Assembly: GCA_021828245.1 (NCBI GenBank)
Contig: JAKASC010000043.1
Coordinates: forward strand, 1-12,787
DNA length: 12,787 bases
Origin: Acidobacteriota bacterium
Lineage (GTDB): Bacteria; Acidobacteriota; Terriglobia; UBA7540
Direction of reading: 5' to 3'
The position numbers and the translations under genes are program-made. The notes below the pieces were generated by a model. It had not been told where the DNA came from. It did not search any database and saw only the letters and a program-made list of their open reading frames with translations. The stretch's first letter is position 1; every line of letters starts with the position of its first letter. Positions 12,558-12,787 of the stretch are shown here, piece by piece.

Positions 12558-12787
12558 TCAGCGTAGTTTCAAACTGGCAACGAAGATCGAGCCAGCCAAC
12601 ATCGCCGCCGCACCGTAGCCGAACGCCAGAGCAGGCGAGACGCTGGCCCAAAGGATTCCCACCACGACGCTGGCGAGAAAATCCCCCAAGCCGTTGACGG
12701 CGCCGAGCATACCGTAGGCTGTTCCGCGAGCTTCCGGCTGAGCCAAATCCGCCGTCAGCGCGCCTTCCACCGCTTCGCTCGCCGCCG
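12558..12787 (-). CDS. MFS transporter, C-terminal part (5' end outside window)
   Basis: The frame is open to the right edge and encodes the last 76 residues. EGALTADLAQPEARGTAYGMLGAVNGLGDFLASVVVGILW is the usual helix 10-11 region of major facilitator proteins: an acidic residue after a helix, then R-G-T-A-Y-G and a glycine-rich helix. A final hydrophobic helix (ALAFGYGAAAMLAGSIFVA) and a four-residue tail (SLKLR region) follow. The substrate cannot be told from this part. It converges on the beta-solenoid gene with 51 bases between stops; no clear terminator is seen there. Confidence 0.8.
   Translation of the reverse strand, partial: AASEAVEGALTADLAQPEARGTAYGMLGAVNGLGDFLASVVVGILWASVSPALAFGYGAAAMLAGSIFVASLKLR

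Overview
The window reads as an ordinary stretch of a moderately GC-rich bacterial chromosome. It carries thirteen confidently readable protein genes (the first and last cut by the window edges), one possible small membrane-protein gene and one tRNA. I see no insertion sequence, phage gene or CRISPR array. The gene mix (HemQ-like chlorite dismutase-family protein, DUF4097-type secreted proteins, a TIGR01777 epimerase, the MEP-pathway enzyme IspH) and the protein sequences suggest an Acidobacteriota-like organism. This is inference from protein character, not a database result.

Layout, left to right. (1) The C-terminal part of a LemA protein (+) converges on a HAD-family phosphatase-like gene (-). 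A 15-bp palindrome and a possible extended -10 promoter lie between the HAD gene and the divergent ispH (+), which makes isoprenoid precursors. (2) A minus-strand block runs from a possible 46-residue membrane protein through a hemQ-like coproheme decarboxylase gene and a beta-hydroxyacid-dehydrogenase-like oxidoreductase to endonuclease III (nth). The 338-base gap between hemQ and marC holds the small ORF and a marC promoter candidate. (3) On the plus strand come marC (six-helix membrane protein) and then an overlapping aguB-aguA pair (N-carbamoylputrescine amidase and agmatine deiminase). Together these convert agmatine to putrescine.

(4) Next is a minus-strand class II tRNA whose body is typical of tRNA-Leu (long variable arm, Leu-type D arm, A73), but whose seven-base anticodon loop places UGG, a proline anticodon, at positions 34-36. 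This is the most unusual item here. (5) A NYN-domain ribonuclease-like gene (+) and a degenerate receiver-domain protein (-) converge on a strong bidirectional terminator. That terminator lies in a set of four GGGGGC/GCCCCC blocks with equal 11-base spacers. (6) Divergent from the receiver gene is a TIGR01777-type SDR epimerase (+). Two secreted proteins follow, the second with an almost perfect 18-residue TSGG repeat expected to form a beta-solenoid. The window ends in the C-terminus of an MFS transporter (-).

Several promoter candidates share an extended -10 of the form TGnTAnnAT. No multi-gene defence or biosynthetic novelty is visible. The candidates for something new are the Leu-body/UGG tRNA, the small ORF coupled to hemQ, the aguA 3' end and the structured intergenic elements.
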